Positions 42,441-51,631 of a DNA stretch of 52,090 nucleotides are shown here, piece by piece. The number at the start of each line of letters is the position of its first letter. Position 1 is the stretch's first letter. The notes beneath the pieces are model-generated. The model had not been told where the DNA came from and searched no databases. It saw only the letters and a program-made list of their open reading frames with translations. This stretch comes from CAZUQA01 sp964622375 (GTDB taxonomy: Bacteria; Bacillota_I; Bacilli_A; Erysipelotrichales; Erysipelotrichaceae). The translations under genes and the position numbers were made by a program. The DNA lies in the NCBI GenBank assembly GCA_964622375.1, contig CAZUQA010000036.1:1-52090 (forward strand). The letters are read 5' to 3'.

Positions 42441-44009
42441 ATGAGTAAAAAACCTTTAGTGTTAGTAGTCATGGACGGTGTCGGTCTCAGTGACAGTAAG
42501 TGGGGCAATGCCGTAGAAAATAGTTATACACCAACTTTAGATCAGCTTATGGCAAGCTGTCCTAATTTGCGAATTAAAGCTCATGGTGGCGCTGTCGGCT
42601 TGCCGGGTGAAGATGATATGGGGAACTCCGAAGTGGGTCATAATGCCTTAGGTTGCGGCCAAATTTATGCGCAAGGTGCTAAACTGGTCAATCAATCGCT
42701 CAGTGATGCTAGCCTTTTCCATAGCGAAACTTGGAAAGCTTTGGTGGAAAACGCGAAAAACAGTTGCCTGCATTTTATCGGTTTACTCTCTGATGGCAAT
42801 GTCCATTCCCATATTGATCACCTGTTGGCTTTATTGCGGCAGGCTAAAGAAGAAGGCTTGCCAAAAGTCAGAATTCACGCTTTGTTGGATGGTCGTGATG
42901 TTCCGGAAACTTCAGCCTTGATCTATGTTGCCCAATTGGAAGCGGTGTTAGCGGAGCTAAATGATGAGAGATTCGATTGTCAGGTGGCCAGTGGTGGTGG
43001 TCGCATGAAGCTTACTATGGATCGTTATCAAGCCGACTGGGGTATGGTGGAAGCCGGCTGGCAGCATCATGTCTTAGGACAAGGACGTCAGTTCTGCAGT
43101 ATAACAGAAGCCATAGAAACGTATCGTCATGAATTAGGGCTTTCCGATCAAGATTTACCGGGCTTTGTGATTGCGGAAAATGGCGAGCCGGTGGGAAGAA
43201 TAAGCGCTGGCGATTCGGTCATTCTGTTTAACTTTAGAGGGGATCGGGCTCTGGAAATCTCGCAAGCCTTTGATGATGAAGAGTTTACCAAGTTTGATCG
43301 CGGTAGTAGGCTCGATGTTATGTATGCCGGCATGTTGCAATATGATGGTGATTTGAAGATACCGCGACGCTATTTAGTGAGTCCCCCCAGTATAAAAAAT
43401 ACTTTGACGGAATATCTGGTCGCCCATAAAATCAAAGAGTACGCCATCAGCGAGACTCAGAAGTTTGGTCATGTCACCTATTTCTGGAACGGTAACCGGT
43501 CAGAGCCTTTCAGCAGTGAGTTGGAAAGCTGGCAGGAAATAAAATCGGACATGGTGCCCTTTGAGCAAAGACCATGGATGAAGGCTGCTGAGATATGTGA
43601 CAGTTTAATTCCGGCTATTCTCAGTAAGGAATATGATTTTTTGCGCTGTAATTTCCCTAACGGTGACATGGTGGGCCATACCGGGGTATACCAAGCTACC
43701 TTGATTGGGGTGGAAGCTGTCGATTTGGCTTTAGCCCGTATCCTTAAAGCCGTCACTGAAGTCGGGGGTATCCTGATAGTGACAGCGGACCATGGCAATG
43801 CCGAAGAGATGTATGAAAAAAGTAAAAACCACGATGAACTGCCAAAACCTAAGACTGCCCATACCTTAAACGCCGTTCCTTTCATCATCTACGGTGCCGA
43901 AGTTAAAATAAAAGCCGGGGAATTTGGTTTGGCTAATGTCGCGCAGACAGTCGTCAAGTTGTTAAACTTACCGGAAAATCCGGCTTGGTTGGAAAGCATT
44001 ATCGAATAA
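42441..44009 (+). CDS. gpmI: 2,3-bisphosphoglycerate-independent phosphoglycerate mutase
   Basis: This 522-residue glycolytic enzyme interconverts 3- and 2-phosphoglycerate using two metal ions. Metal and phospho-Ser sites are visible: VVMDGVGLSD near residue 10, MGNSEVGHNALG (Ser62 region), HIDHL and ALLDGRDVPE near 120-155, FNFRGDRA near 258, and the C-terminal TADHGNAEEM near 450. Length fits the family (510-520). AGAGGTAGG precedes the ATG. Confidence 0.96.
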   Translation: MSKKPLVLVVMDGVGLSDSKWGNAVENSYTPTLDQLMASCPNLRIKAHGGAVGLPGEDDMGNSEVGHNALGCGQIYAQGAKLVNQSLSDASLFHSETWKALVENAKNSCLHFIGLLSDGNVHSHIDHLLALLRQAKEEGLPKVRIHALLDGRDVPETSALIYVAQLEAVLAELNDERFDCQVASGGGRMKLTMDRYQADWGMVEAGWQHHVLGQGRQFCSITEAIETYRHELGLSDQDLPGFVIAENGEPVGRISAGDSVILFNFRGDRALEISQAFDDEEFTKFDRGSRLDVMYAGMLQYDGDLKIPRRYLVSPPSIKNTLTEYLVAHKIKEYAISETQKFGHVTYFWNGNRSEPFSSELESWQEIKSDMVPFEQRPWMKAAEICDSLIPAILSKEYDFLRCNFPNGDMVGHTGVYQATLIGVEAVDLALARILKAVTEVGGILIVTADHGNAEEMYEKSKNHDELPKPKTAHTLNAVPFIIYGAEVKIKAGEFGLANVAQTVVKLLNLPENPAWLESIIE

Positions 44010-44371
44010 TGGCTTTCTGTTAAGATTTTGTGCCGGCTATTTTAGTCAACGGCTCGATAATTTTCTTTTAGCTACAAAAAGCTGTTTGGTCAGTAGGGTA
44101 GTTTAACAAGGTAAAATGCTTGGCTTGCTAGGTGACCATTAATTCCTTTTACAACCGACGCTCAGAAGTCGAGCGCTATTGCCGGCTTGTGACTTACCGG
44201 CTATTAATCCCGGAGCTAAAGAAACGCAGTTGATCAGCGAACTTCGCGATTGCGACTTATGGTGCCAAGTTATTGAAGTTGCTTGCCGAGAATTACCCTT
44301 TTCTAAAACAAAAACAAGCACTAAGCTTAAATGAAGCAGCTGGCTTGTGTTATAATTTTCTTGAGGTAATG
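44010..44371. other. 362-base region between gpmI and tmk
   Basis: There is no recognisable gene. A -10-like TATAAT (44351-44356) suits tmk. The tmk frame is open from 44132 to a single TGA (44231-44233) and then from 44234 to tmk, and the first part reads INSFYNRRSEVERYCRLVTY. This could be the worn remains of a small gene, or chance. No terminator is convincing. Confidence 0.4.
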
Positions 44372-44995
44372 ATGAAAAAAGGTTGTTTTATCGTATTTGA
44401 AGGACCGGACGGCAGTGGAAAATCCACAGTCTCACAAGCTGTATATGAAATCCTAAAAGCGGAAGAGTGGGATGTGGTTTTAACGCGAGAACCCGGGGGT
44501 AGCCGGATTGCCGAAGAAATTCGTAATTTGATTTTAAATCCGCAGAATACGGAAATGGACGCGCGGACCGAAGCTTTGCTTTATGCCGCCAGTCGTCGTC
44601 AACATTTAAAGGAAAAAGTTTTACCGGCTGTTGCCGGCGGTAAGATTGTCATCTGCGATCGTTTTGTAGATAGTTCTTTAGCTTATCAGGCATATGGCCG
44701 GGAAATCGGTTTGCAACCGGTGGTTGATATCAATGAATTCGCTATCGAAGGCTACCATCCTGATTTGACCATCTTTCTCAATATTGATGCCCAAACCGGT
44801 CTACAGCGTTTAGCTAATCGTAAAGAACTTGATCGTTTAGACCAAGAGAGTCTGGAATTTCACCAAAAGGTCTTTGCGGGTTACCAAGAGATTTTAGCCA
44901 ATACCAAACAGAATTATGTCATCGTCGATGCCAGTCAAAGCGTAGAAGCCGTAGTAACAGCGTCGCTCCAGATCATCAAGGAGTTTGTTTCATGA
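44372..44995 (+). CDS. tmk: thymidylate kinase
   Basis: From the ATG at 44372 (GAGG 5 bases upstream) the protein has 207 residues. The P-loop FEGPDGSGKST (about 8-18), LTREPGG (about 37) and the RFVDSSLAYQ motif near 95 are typical of thymidylate kinase, which phosphorylates dTMP to dTDP. The frame runs on upstream to 44273 without support. Its stop overlaps the start of holB, as in many Bacillota. Confidence 0.95.
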   Translation: MKKGCFIVFEGPDGSGKSTVSQAVYEILKAEEWDVVLTREPGGSRIAEEIRNLILNPQNTEMDARTEALLYAASRRQHLKEKVLPAVAGGKIVICDRFVDSSLAYQAYGREIGLQPVVDINEFAIEGYHPDLTIFLNIDAQTGLQRLANRKELDRLDQESLEFHQKVFAGYQEILANTKQNYVIVDASQSVEAVVTASLQIIKEFVS

Positions 44996-45972
44996 ATTAT
45001 GCAACTTTCCAAGAAAGACAACCCTTAGCATTACAGGCTATCGCCAATAGTATCCGCAATCGACAGTTTGCCCATGCTTATATTTTATATGGCAGTGAAG
45101 GCGTGGAACTGCAGGAATATGGCGAGTTTTTGATTCAGAGTTTACTCTGTGAAAACCCGGTTAACGGTTTAGCTTGTGGCCTTTGCGGTAATTGTAGTCG
45201 CGTTGCCCGCGGGGTTTATGCCGATTTGGTGGTGCTTTCCGGCAGTGAGAAACGTATCGGTAAAGGTGAGATAATCCAATTGATTAACCAGTTGAATAAA
45301 ACCGGCTTAGAAAGCAAAGGCTTAAAGTTTTACTTGATTAATGAAGTCGACAATGCGACCGTGGAGGCGCTGAACAGTTTGTTGAAGTTTTTAGAAGAAC
45401 CGGGCAATGAATTGACTTATGCCATTCTGACGACCCACCAACTGGATAAAGTGTTGCCGACTATCACTTCCCGTTGTCTTAAAATACCTTTTTGGGGCTA
45501 CCCAAAAGCCGAGTTGATTCAGAAGTCTTACGATATTGCCGGCGATAACAGCGCTTACTACCTGTTAAGCAACATCGCCAAAAACCCGGATCGGGCTTTA
45601 GCTTTGGAGAATAATGAAACTTTTAAGAAAGCCTTGCAACTGTTTCGTAGTTTTTTAGGCATTTATGATCAAGACAGCCATGAAGCTTTGGTCATTGTCC
45701 AAACCGCGGGCTTGAATGATAAAAAAAGCGACAAAGAGTTGTTGAGTTATTGGTTAGCCTTAAATATTCAGTTCTTTAAAGATATCAACTATACCACGGT
45801 ACTGCCCAATGGTTGGTATCATGATTTATTGGATCGCTATAACAGCTACCATCAGCATAGTATGAAAATGTTGCCAATTTTCTTAGAGGCCTACGACCAA
45901 CTAGAGCGTCCCTTGAATTTGAGTTTACTGGTCGAAAAAATGTTTTGGCAGTTAAAGGAGCTTACATCATGA
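44992..45972 (+). CDS. holB: DNA polymerase III subunit delta'
   Basis: This 326-residue clamp-loader subunit has FAHAYILYGSEG at the start of the AAA+ fold, in which the P-loop is degenerate (YGSEGVELQEYG), as expected for the non-ATPase delta' subunit. Zinc-binding Cys residues lie in CENPVNGLACGLCGNC (about 53-68). NSLLKFLEEP near 128 and TITSRCLKI near 156 are the family signatures. It works with gamma/tau and delta to load the sliding clamp. It overlaps both neighbouring genes (ATGA). Confidence 0.93.
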   Translation: MNYATFQERQPLALQAIANSIRNRQFAHAYILYGSEGVELQEYGEFLIQSLLCENPVNGLACGLCGNCSRVARGVYADLVVLSGSEKRIGKGEIIQLINQLNKTGLESKGLKFYLINEVDNATVEALNSLLKFLEEPGNELTYAILTTHQLDKVLPTITSRCLKIPFWGYPKAELIQKSYDIAGDNSAYYLLSNIAKNPDRALALENNETFKKALQLFRSFLGIYDQDSHEALVIVQTAGLNDKKSDKELLSYWLALNIQFFKDINYTTVLPNGWYHDLLDRYNSYHQHSMKMLPIFLEAYDQLERPLNLSLLVEKMFWQLKELTS

Positions 45973-46847
45973 GTGAAAACAATATGGAATATGTCATTGC
46001 CGTGCGCTTTAGAAACAGCAGGAAAGCTTACACTTTCGGCACCAAGATTATCGATCTGAAAAACGGTGATAAGGTAGTTGTGGAAAGCATCCACGGCTAT
46101 GAGTTGGCGGAAGTTGTCAGCGAACCCAAGCCGCTAGGCGCGGCTAAAGTGATCGGTGAGTTAAAAACTATCGTACGTAAAGCCAACAACAATGATATAA
46201 AAAATGCCGCTGATAATATCGAGGCGGCAAAATATGCGCGTCAGGTTTGTGAGAAGAGCATCGAAAAATTGGGTTTAGAAATGAACCTGATTGACGTCGG
46301 CTACACTTTAGACAGAACCAAGGTGGTCTTTGTCTATGTTGCCGACGAAAGGGTGGATTTTCGGGAGTTATTAAAGGAACTGTCCAGTGCTTTGCGGTGT
46401 CGCATCGAAATGCGGCAGGTAGGACCACGAGATAAAGCGAAGATGATTGGTGGTATCGGTAATTGCGGTAATGAAACCTGTTGTTCGCGTTTCATGCGGG
46501 ATTTCGATGTAATCTCCATCAATATGGCAAAGAACCAACTTTTAGCTTTAAATATTCAAAAGCTATCAGGACAGTGCGGCAAGCTGATGTGTTGCTTAAA
46601 AAATGAAGATGATATTTATAGCGAGTTACGTAAAGGCTTACCAAAACTAAACTCGCAAATCAAATACAAAGACAAGATTTATCGCTTAACCGGAATTAAT
46701 TTTTTAATCGATCAGGTGCGCTTAGACTCACGCGAGGAGTCCTTAATTATCAAAGTCGCGGATTTACGTGAATTAATTAAGCTGACCAGTACCGTCGAAG
46801 TCATTGAGGAAGATGATAATGCAGAGGCAGTCGAGTTTTCAGAATGA
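45969..46847 (+). CDS. ricT: PSP1 domain protein, RicT/YaaT-like
   Basis: This 292-residue protein has a PSP1 domain. NCGNETCCSRFMRDF near 158-172 and LSGQCGKLMCCL near 190-201 carry the paired Cys residues that in B. subtilis RicT help bind an iron-sulfur cluster in the RicAFT complex. RicT affects mRNA maturation and, in B. subtilis, development. The partners RicA and RicF are not in the window. The ATG at 45969 overlaps the holB stop and is supported by AAAGGAG; a TTG at 45945 is unlikely. Confidence 0.9.
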   Translation: MSENNMEYVIAVRFRNSRKAYTFGTKIIDLKNGDKVVVESIHGYELAEVVSEPKPLGAAKVIGELKTIVRKANNNDIKNAADNIEAAKYARQVCEKSIEKLGLEMNLIDVGYTLDRTKVVFVYVADERVDFRELLKELSSALRCRIEMRQVGPRDKAKMIGGIGNCGNETCCSRFMRDFDVISINMAKNQLLALNIQKLSGQCGKLMCCLKNEDDIYSELRKGLPKLNSQIKYKDKIYRLTGINFLIDQVRLDSREESLIIKVADLRELIKLTSTVEVIEEDDNAEAVEFSE

Positions 46848-47664
46848 TCAGCCGACTTTGTTTTTAGTCGCCACCCCCATTGGCAACCTTAGTGAAATGA
46901 CGCCACGGGCTATTGACATCCTCAAAAAGGTTGAAGTGATAGCCTGTGAAGATACGCGCAATACGGTAAAACTATTGAGCCATTTTCAAATCAAAACGCA
47001 TTTGATCGCTCACCATCGTTTTAACGAAGCGGACTCCAGCGCCGGAATAATTAAGCTGTTAGCTGAAGGAAAAGATGTCGCCTTAGTCAGTGATGCTGGC
47101 TTTCCTTTGGTCTGTGATCCCGGAGCTTTACTGGCGCAAGAAGTGATGAAAGCCGGCTACAATGTTGTCGTGGTTAATGGCAGTTCAGCGCTGCTGAGTG
47201 GCTTAGTAGCCAGCGGTTTAAATATCAACCCTTTTTACTTTCATGGCTACTTGACTCATGATGATAATAGCGCCAGAAAACAACTGCAAGATCTGGCTCA
47301 TTACCCGATGACTTTGGTTTTCTATGAAGCCGTACATCGTTTACGTCGCAGTTTGGAAATGATGTTGGAAATCTTCGGTAATCGGCAAATCTGTGTGGCT
47401 CGGGAGTTGACAAAGATTTATGAGGAGTACGCTCGGGGTAGCATTACGGAGATCTTGAATATCAGCGATGAAATGAAAGGGGAGTTTGTCATTATCGTCG
47501 CCGGTAAAGAAGATAATCCCCCGGATATCGCTTTGCCCGACTTGCAACTGCGGGTTGAACAATTTATCGGTGCCGGTTATACAGCCTCGCAAGCCATAAA
47601 AATGGTAGCCAAGGAAGCTAATATTTCAAAAAATAAGTTATATCAATATATTCATCAAGCATAA
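46819..47664 (+). CDS. rsmI: 16S rRNA (cytidine(1402)-2'-O)-methyltransferase
   Basis: This 281-residue SAM-dependent methyltransferase modifies C1402 of 16S rRNA in the P-site region. Family motifs: FLVATPIGNLSEMT at the start, CEDTRNTVKLL near 42, LVSDAGFPLVCDPG near 84-97 and AVHRLRRSL near 170. Length fits. GAGGAAG (46806-46812) supports the ATG at 46819. It overlaps the RicT-like gene by 29 bases. Confidence 0.95.
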   Translation: MQRQSSFQNDQPTLFLVATPIGNLSEMTPRAIDILKKVEVIACEDTRNTVKLLSHFQIKTHLIAHHRFNEADSSAGIIKLLAEGKDVALVSDAGFPLVCDPGALLAQEVMKAGYNVVVVNGSSALLSGLVASGLNINPFYFHGYLTHDDNSARKQLQDLAHYPMTLVFYEAVHRLRRSLEMMLEIFGNRQICVARELTKIYEEYARGSITEILNISDEMKGEFVIIVAGKEDNPPDIALPDLQLRVEQFIGAGYTASQAIKMVAKEANISKNKLYQYIHQA

Positions 47665-47668
47665 AATT

Positions 47669-48742
47669 ATGGCGAAAAGAAGAAGACTGAAAAAAGGAGC
47701 ATGGCCTATACTAATTGCCCTACTGATAGCAGTAGTTACTTTGGTCACGTTTTTGGTGCTGTTCATTGTCAAACAGATCGGTTTAGCCGGGGTGAAAATA
47801 AGCTTTGTTGACAAAAAGAGCACAGTTGAAGTCAACACGGTAATCGATACGGCGACCATGGTGGAAAGTTCTTCCGGCTTGGTGGATTATCCGCCATTTG
47901 CCAATGATGAGTTAGGCGAATTTGTCTTGGAGTTTAAAGTCACCAATGCCAATGGCTACAGTAAAGTCTTCAAACACAGTGTTAAGGTCGTAGATACTAC
48001 AGCACCGGAACTCTTTTTAAAAACCAAATTAGTAGTGATCGATGAACTACCGGATTATCAGGATATTGTTATCGGGAAAGCTCTTGATAATTACTATGGT
48101 TATCTCGATGTTCAATATCGTGGCAAAGTTGAAGATAAACCGGGTATCTATGAAATTGTCTATTTCGCCGAAGATGCCGCCGGTAACAAGGCTGAAGTAA
48201 AAACTTTCTATTTTTATCAACTGACACCGGAGAATATGACAGAAGTTTTTTCGCTCAATAATATCATAATCGCCAACAAGAAAGTACCTTTACCTAAAGC
48301 TTATAGTCCGGGACGGGATTCTAAGGCTGATTTGATGATGTCCAATATGAAAAAAGAAGCAGCGCGTCAAGGTTATGAGTTGACTGAAGTTTCGGTATTC
48401 CGTAACTACAGTGAGCAACAAAAACTCTACAACAGCTCGTTAGCCAATAACCTGGAAAACAATACGGAAAAATATGTCGCTCCGGCTGGCCACTCAGAAC
48501 ATCAAACCGGTTTAGCCTATGACTTGACAGATGGTACCAGTAACTTCGCTAAATCAGCGGCTTTTTATTGGTTATTGGACAACTGTGCCGAATATGGTTT
48601 TATTTTGCGTTATCCTGAGGGCAAAGAGAGTATCACCGGCTATGCTTTTGAGCCTTGGCATTTCCGTTATGTCGGTGTAGTGGCTGCACGCCAGATAATG
48701 GAGAACCAGCTTACTTTAGAAGAGTATTTAGGTATCGAATAG
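47669..48742 (+). CDS. VanY-type D-Ala-D-Ala carboxypeptidase with N-terminal Ig-like region
   Basis: This 357-residue protein has a single N-terminal membrane anchor (about 10-38), an Ig-like stretch (about 45-180, with VVDTTAPEL and EDAAGNKAEV) and a C-terminal M15B peptidase domain (about 205-357). Zinc-site motifs are SEHQTGLAYD near 270 and EPWHFRYVG near 324. Such enzymes trim the terminal D-Ala from wall stem peptides. It starts 4 bases after rsmI with no ribosome binding site of its own, so it is probably translated by coupling. Confidence 0.9.
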   Translation: MAKRRRLKKGAWPILIALLIAVVTLVTFLVLFIVKQIGLAGVKISFVDKKSTVEVNTVIDTATMVESSSGLVDYPPFANDELGEFVLEFKVTNANGYSKVFKHSVKVVDTTAPELFLKTKLVVIDELPDYQDIVIGKALDNYYGYLDVQYRGKVEDKPGIYEIVYFAEDAAGNKAEVKTFYFYQLTPENMTEVFSLNNIIIANKKVPLPKAYSPGRDSKADLMMSNMKKEAARQGYELTEVSVFRNYSEQQKLYNSSLANNLENNTEKYVAPAGHSEHQTGLAYDLTDGTSNFAKSAAFYWLLDNCAEYGFILRYPEGKESITGYAFEPWHFRYVGVVAARQIMENQLTLEEYLGIE

Positions 48743-48746
48743 TTAA

Positions 48747-48821
48747 GCCCCTATAGTTAAATGGATATAACGAGCCCCTCCTAAGGGCTAGTTACAAGTT
48801 CGATTCTTGTTAGGGGCGCCA
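48747..48821 (+). tRNA. tRNA-Arg (anticodon CCU)
   Basis: The sequence runs from GCCCCTATAGTTAAATGG to TTAGGGGCGCCA. The acceptor stem GCCCCTA/TAGGGGC is complete, the anticodon stem AGCCC/GGGCT encloses the loop CTCCTAA (anticodon CCT), the T-loop is TTCGATT, and CCA is encoded. It reads AGG. Confidence 0.95.
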
Positions 48822-48835
48822 TTAAAAACCATAAG

Positions 48836-48858
48836 ACTGGTCAGTATTGCTGACCAGT
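48836..48858 (+). other. perfect hairpin between tRNA-Arg and tag
   Basis: ACTGGTCAG (48836-48844) and CTGACCAGT (48850-48858) are perfect arms around TATTG, located just before the AAAGGAG of tag. No T-run follows. It could end or process the tRNA transcript or act on tag expression. Confidence 0.5.
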
Positions 48859-48877
48859 AGCATAAAGGAGAAAAACT

Positions 48878-49450
48878 ATGACTGATAAAATGCGCTGTCC
48901 CTGGGGGACTGATTTAGCTCTCATGTTGGATTATCATGATGATGAGTGGGGGCGACCCTTATACGATGACCGCGAGTTGTTTGAGCTTTTGATTCTCGAA
49001 GGGGCACAAGCCGGGCTCTCTTGGCTTACGGTCCTGAAGAAAAGAGAGAATTATCGTGAAGCCTTTGATAATTTTGAAATCGAAAAAGTTGCAAACTATG
49101 ATGATAAAAAGGTGGAAGAATTGTTGGCTAATCCCGGGATTATTCGTAATCGTTTGAAAATCAAGGCAGCGATCATTAATGCGGAACTGGTCTTGCAGAT
49201 CCAAAAAGAATACGGTAGTTTTTCCAAGTTTCTTTGGGATTATGTCGCTAATAAACCGGTAGTTGGTAGCTGGCAGAGTTTCAAAGATATGCCATTGACC
49301 ACTGCGTTGTCTGATCAAATAAGTAAGGATTTGAAGAAAAGAGGTTTCAAGTTTGTCGGCTCGACCATTATTTATTCTTTCCTGCAGGCTTGTGGTATCG
49401 TCAATGATCACTTTGCGAGCTGTTTTGTTTATCGGGAGCTTGTTAAATGA
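48878..49450 (+). CDS. tag: DNA-3-methyladenine glycosylase I
   Basis: This 190-residue repair enzyme removes 3-methyladenine from DNA. Family features: MRCPWGTD at the start, YHDDEWGRPL near 19-28, EGAQAGLSWLTVLKKRENYREAF near 41-63 with the catalytic Glu, and a C-terminal GIVNDH-x3-C-F that with Cys7 and His20 completes the zinc site of Tag proteins. AAAGGAG precedes the ATG. It overlaps the DUF3788 gene (ATGA). Confidence 0.95.
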   Translation: MTDKMRCPWGTDLALMLDYHDDEWGRPLYDDRELFELLILEGAQAGLSWLTVLKKRENYREAFDNFEIEKVANYDDKKVEELLANPGIIRNRLKIKAAIINAELVLQIQKEYGSFSKFLWDYVANKPVVGSWQSFKDMPLTTALSDQISKDLKKRGFKFVGSTIIYSFLQACGIVNDHFASCFVYRELVK

Positions 49451-49878
49451 ACGAAATTTGTATCAGCGCTTTTAGCGATAAAGCGGTAATCCCTAATGAA
49501 AAGATGGTTGAAGAAGTTTTGGAAACAACAGCTTCACTGTGGCAGCAATTACAGAATCAAGTAGCTAAGTCATATCCTGAGGTAAAAGGTGAGTGGAAGC
49601 ATTACGGAAAGGCTGCCGGTTGGATCTATAAACTGTATAGTGGCAAGCGTAATCTGTTGTTTTTTATTCCCCAAAAAAAAGCTTTTAGACTACGCTTGGT
49701 ATTTGGCGAGAAAGCAATAAAGCTGCTACTTTCCCATCCCGATCTACCGCAATTGCTTAAGGAAGATTTAAAAAACGCAAGAGCTTACGCCGAAGGGCGC
49801 AGCATTGATATCGACATCAACGACCAGGAGCTGTTACCAGTCGTCGGGGAACTGATAAAAATTAAGTATGAGAATTAG
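49447..49878 (+). CDS. DUF3788 family protein
   Basis: This 143-residue protein matches the DUF3788 pattern: GEWKHYGKAAGWIYKLYSGKRNL near 49-69, FFIPQKKAFRLRLVFGEKA near 72-90 and a C-terminal helix. It has a compact alpha/beta fold of unknown function, often seen next to small-molecule or repair genes. It is translationally coupled to tag. Confidence 0.82.
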   Translation: MNEICISAFSDKAVIPNEKMVEEVLETTASLWQQLQNQVAKSYPEVKGEWKHYGKAAGWIYKLYSGKRNLLFFIPQKKAFRLRLVFGEKAIKLLLSHPDLPQLLKEDLKNARAYAEGRSIDIDINDQELLPVVGELIKIKYEN

Positions 49879-49896
49879 TGAAGAGGGAAAAAATCT

Positions 49897-50634
49897 ATGT
49901 TAATTAGTGAGGTTATTGCCAGAGTTTGTTGGGCTTCGGTTGATGTCATCAAAAAAGCCATAGAGTTAAAGGCTAACCTGATCATCACTCATGAAGCTTT
50001 ATTTTAGTATCGTAAAGATGAAACCGCTTGGCTCATAGAAAGTGAGAATAAAAGCTTTTTGGCTAAGAAAAAGCTTCTAGATGAAGGCGGAATAGTAGTA
50101 TGGCGCAATCATGACTTTATGCATTTTGGGATACCGCAAAATGGGCGATATATTGATGGTGTTTTTTATGGTATTGCCAAGCTTTTTGGTTGGGAAAACT
50201 ATCGCGGTAAGGATGAACGTTTAGTGCGGATTTTTGAATTCCCGCAAACCACAGTAGCAGACCTAGCTCAAGAGTTGATTGCCAAGTTTGGTTTAAACGG
50301 CTTGAGAATTATCGGGGCTTTAGAAAATGACATAAAAAAAGTAGGCATCACCATGCATATCATTGGGGAGTATGACAAAGAGATTTTAAAAAATCAATGA
50401 AAAAGAGAACCTCGATGCCATTATTGCCTTGGAAATAACAGACTTCACGGTTGCTGAATATATCCGCGATTCAACGATGCTGCACTTAGCCAAGACGGTG
50501 TTTGCCGTCGGTCACTTCAACGTTGAGAAACTGGGAATGCAGTATATGCTGAGTATCTTTCCCAAGCCCTACAAACAAATATCCCCTGTACTTTTGTTAA
50601 GTCAGGAGACATGTATAACTATATTTACCAATAA
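49897..50634 (+). pseudogene. Nif3-like dinuclear metal center protein, decayed
   Basis: Pieces of one Nif3-family protein are spread over several frames. An intact start (MLISEVIARV) lacks about 45 N-terminal codons compared with what I recall of the family. ASVDVIKKAIE and LIITHEALF are followed by TAG (50005-50007) where a Trp codon is expected (ALFW). The frame then runs to TGA at 50398, interrupted from the next part by a one-base shift in an A6 run (about 50388-50393). The part from about 50400 reads IALEITDFTVAEY and GHFNVEKLGMQYM, and a second shift near 50590 restores VKSGDMYNYIYQ and a stop at 50634. One nonsense codon, two frameshifts and a deletion argue for a dead gene. Confidence 0.8.
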
Positions 50635-50654
50635 AACCGCTTGCCCGGTTTTTT
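50633..50654. terminator. bidirectional terminator after the Nif3 pseudogene
   Basis: AAAACCG (50633-50639) pairs with CGGTTTT (50646-50652), with a T-run on both strands. It also serves the minus gene that ends at 50675. Confidence 0.78.
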
Positions 50655-50674
50655 AACAGATTTTTCGTGCAGAC

Positions 50675-51556
50675 TTAGGCTGCTATATCTAAACCAAGAA
50701 AGTTTTTGGCTAAGATTCCTATCAAATAAGAGATAGCTGTAACAGCGAAACAGATAAGTGCCATTTCTAAAAAACGGGAAAAGAAAGGCACAGTTTTGGT
50801 GATGTGGACATAATAGCTGAAAAACATGATAATCAGGACCACGACACACAAAGTAGCACTTAAAGCCAGCATCTTGTTGCCGATTAACAAATAGGGTAAA
50901 ACCAAAAGAATAACGGTAATCAAATAGGCAATGCCGGTATAAATCGCTTCCTTTAGGGCATCGCTGTTATCATCGGCCTTTTGTGCTAAATAGTTGGAAG
51001 CAGCCATCGATAAGGTCGCAGCAACACCGGTAATAATTGCGGTCAAGGCAATGGTTCTCGTGTCATTTAAGGCAAAGGTGAAACCGGCGATAGCTCCGGT
51101 TAATTCCACCAAAGCATCATTTAGTCCCAAGACGATAGAGGCGACATAACGCAAGCGTTCTTCATCGATGAGGGCAATTAGCATTTTTTCATGTCTTTCT
51201 TCGTCTTTGACCATAGTTTCAGCTTCCGGCAATTCTGAAGCGGCATGCCGGTAACCTTTGATACCCTTAACTTCACCCCGCTCTAAATACTTGATAGCAA
51301 AAGTTATGCCTAAGAGCGAACTGATAAGCATAAAGAACAGTAGCTTGGGATAATTGGCTTTGACTTCGGTGTCACTGATAGCTAGCCAGCTGTCATAGTG
51401 CGCTTGTTCAACGCTAGCCATTTCCTTTAGAACCTTTTTATTATCTGCGTTTTTTTCTTTCTCTGCGAGATACTTATAGAGTTTTGTGGCAGTGATTTCA
51501 TCTTTTTGAAATTTGGTAATGACAGCGATTGTCGTTTTACTGAGCTCTCTTTTCAT
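50675..51556 (-). CDS. ferritin-like / VIT1-CCC1 family fusion protein
   Basis: This 293-residue protein joins an N-terminal ferritin-like (rubrerythrin-like) helical domain with E-x-E and E-x2-H iron-site residues (EITATKLYKYLAE near 20-32, EQAHYDSW near 49-56) to a C-terminal VIT1/CCC1 membrane domain. The latter has VLGLNDALVELTGAIAGF near 142-159 and EAIYTGIAYL near 207-216, with about five membrane segments. These fusions move iron or manganese across the membrane, with the ferritin-like part gathering the metal. It is transcribed away from the last gene. Confidence 0.88.
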   Translation of the reverse strand: MKRELSKTTIAVITKFQKDEITATKLYKYLAEKEKNADNKKVLKEMASVEQAHYDSWLAISDTEVKANYPKLLFFMLISSLLGITFAIKYLERGEVKGIKGYRHAASELPEAETMVKDEERHEKMLIALIDEERLRYVASIVLGLNDALVELTGAIAGFTFALNDTRTIALTAIITGVAATLSMAASNYLAQKADDNSDALKEAIYTGIAYLITVILLVLPYLLIGNKMLALSATLCVVVLIIMFFSYYVHITKTVPFFSRFLEMALICFAVTAISYLIGILAKNFLGLDIAA

Positions 51557-51631
51557 ATTATCAAGCTTCCTTTAATTACGATTGTAACACTTAACTTAGG
51601 CGACTTTGTGAAAACTAGGCGAATTATTTTG

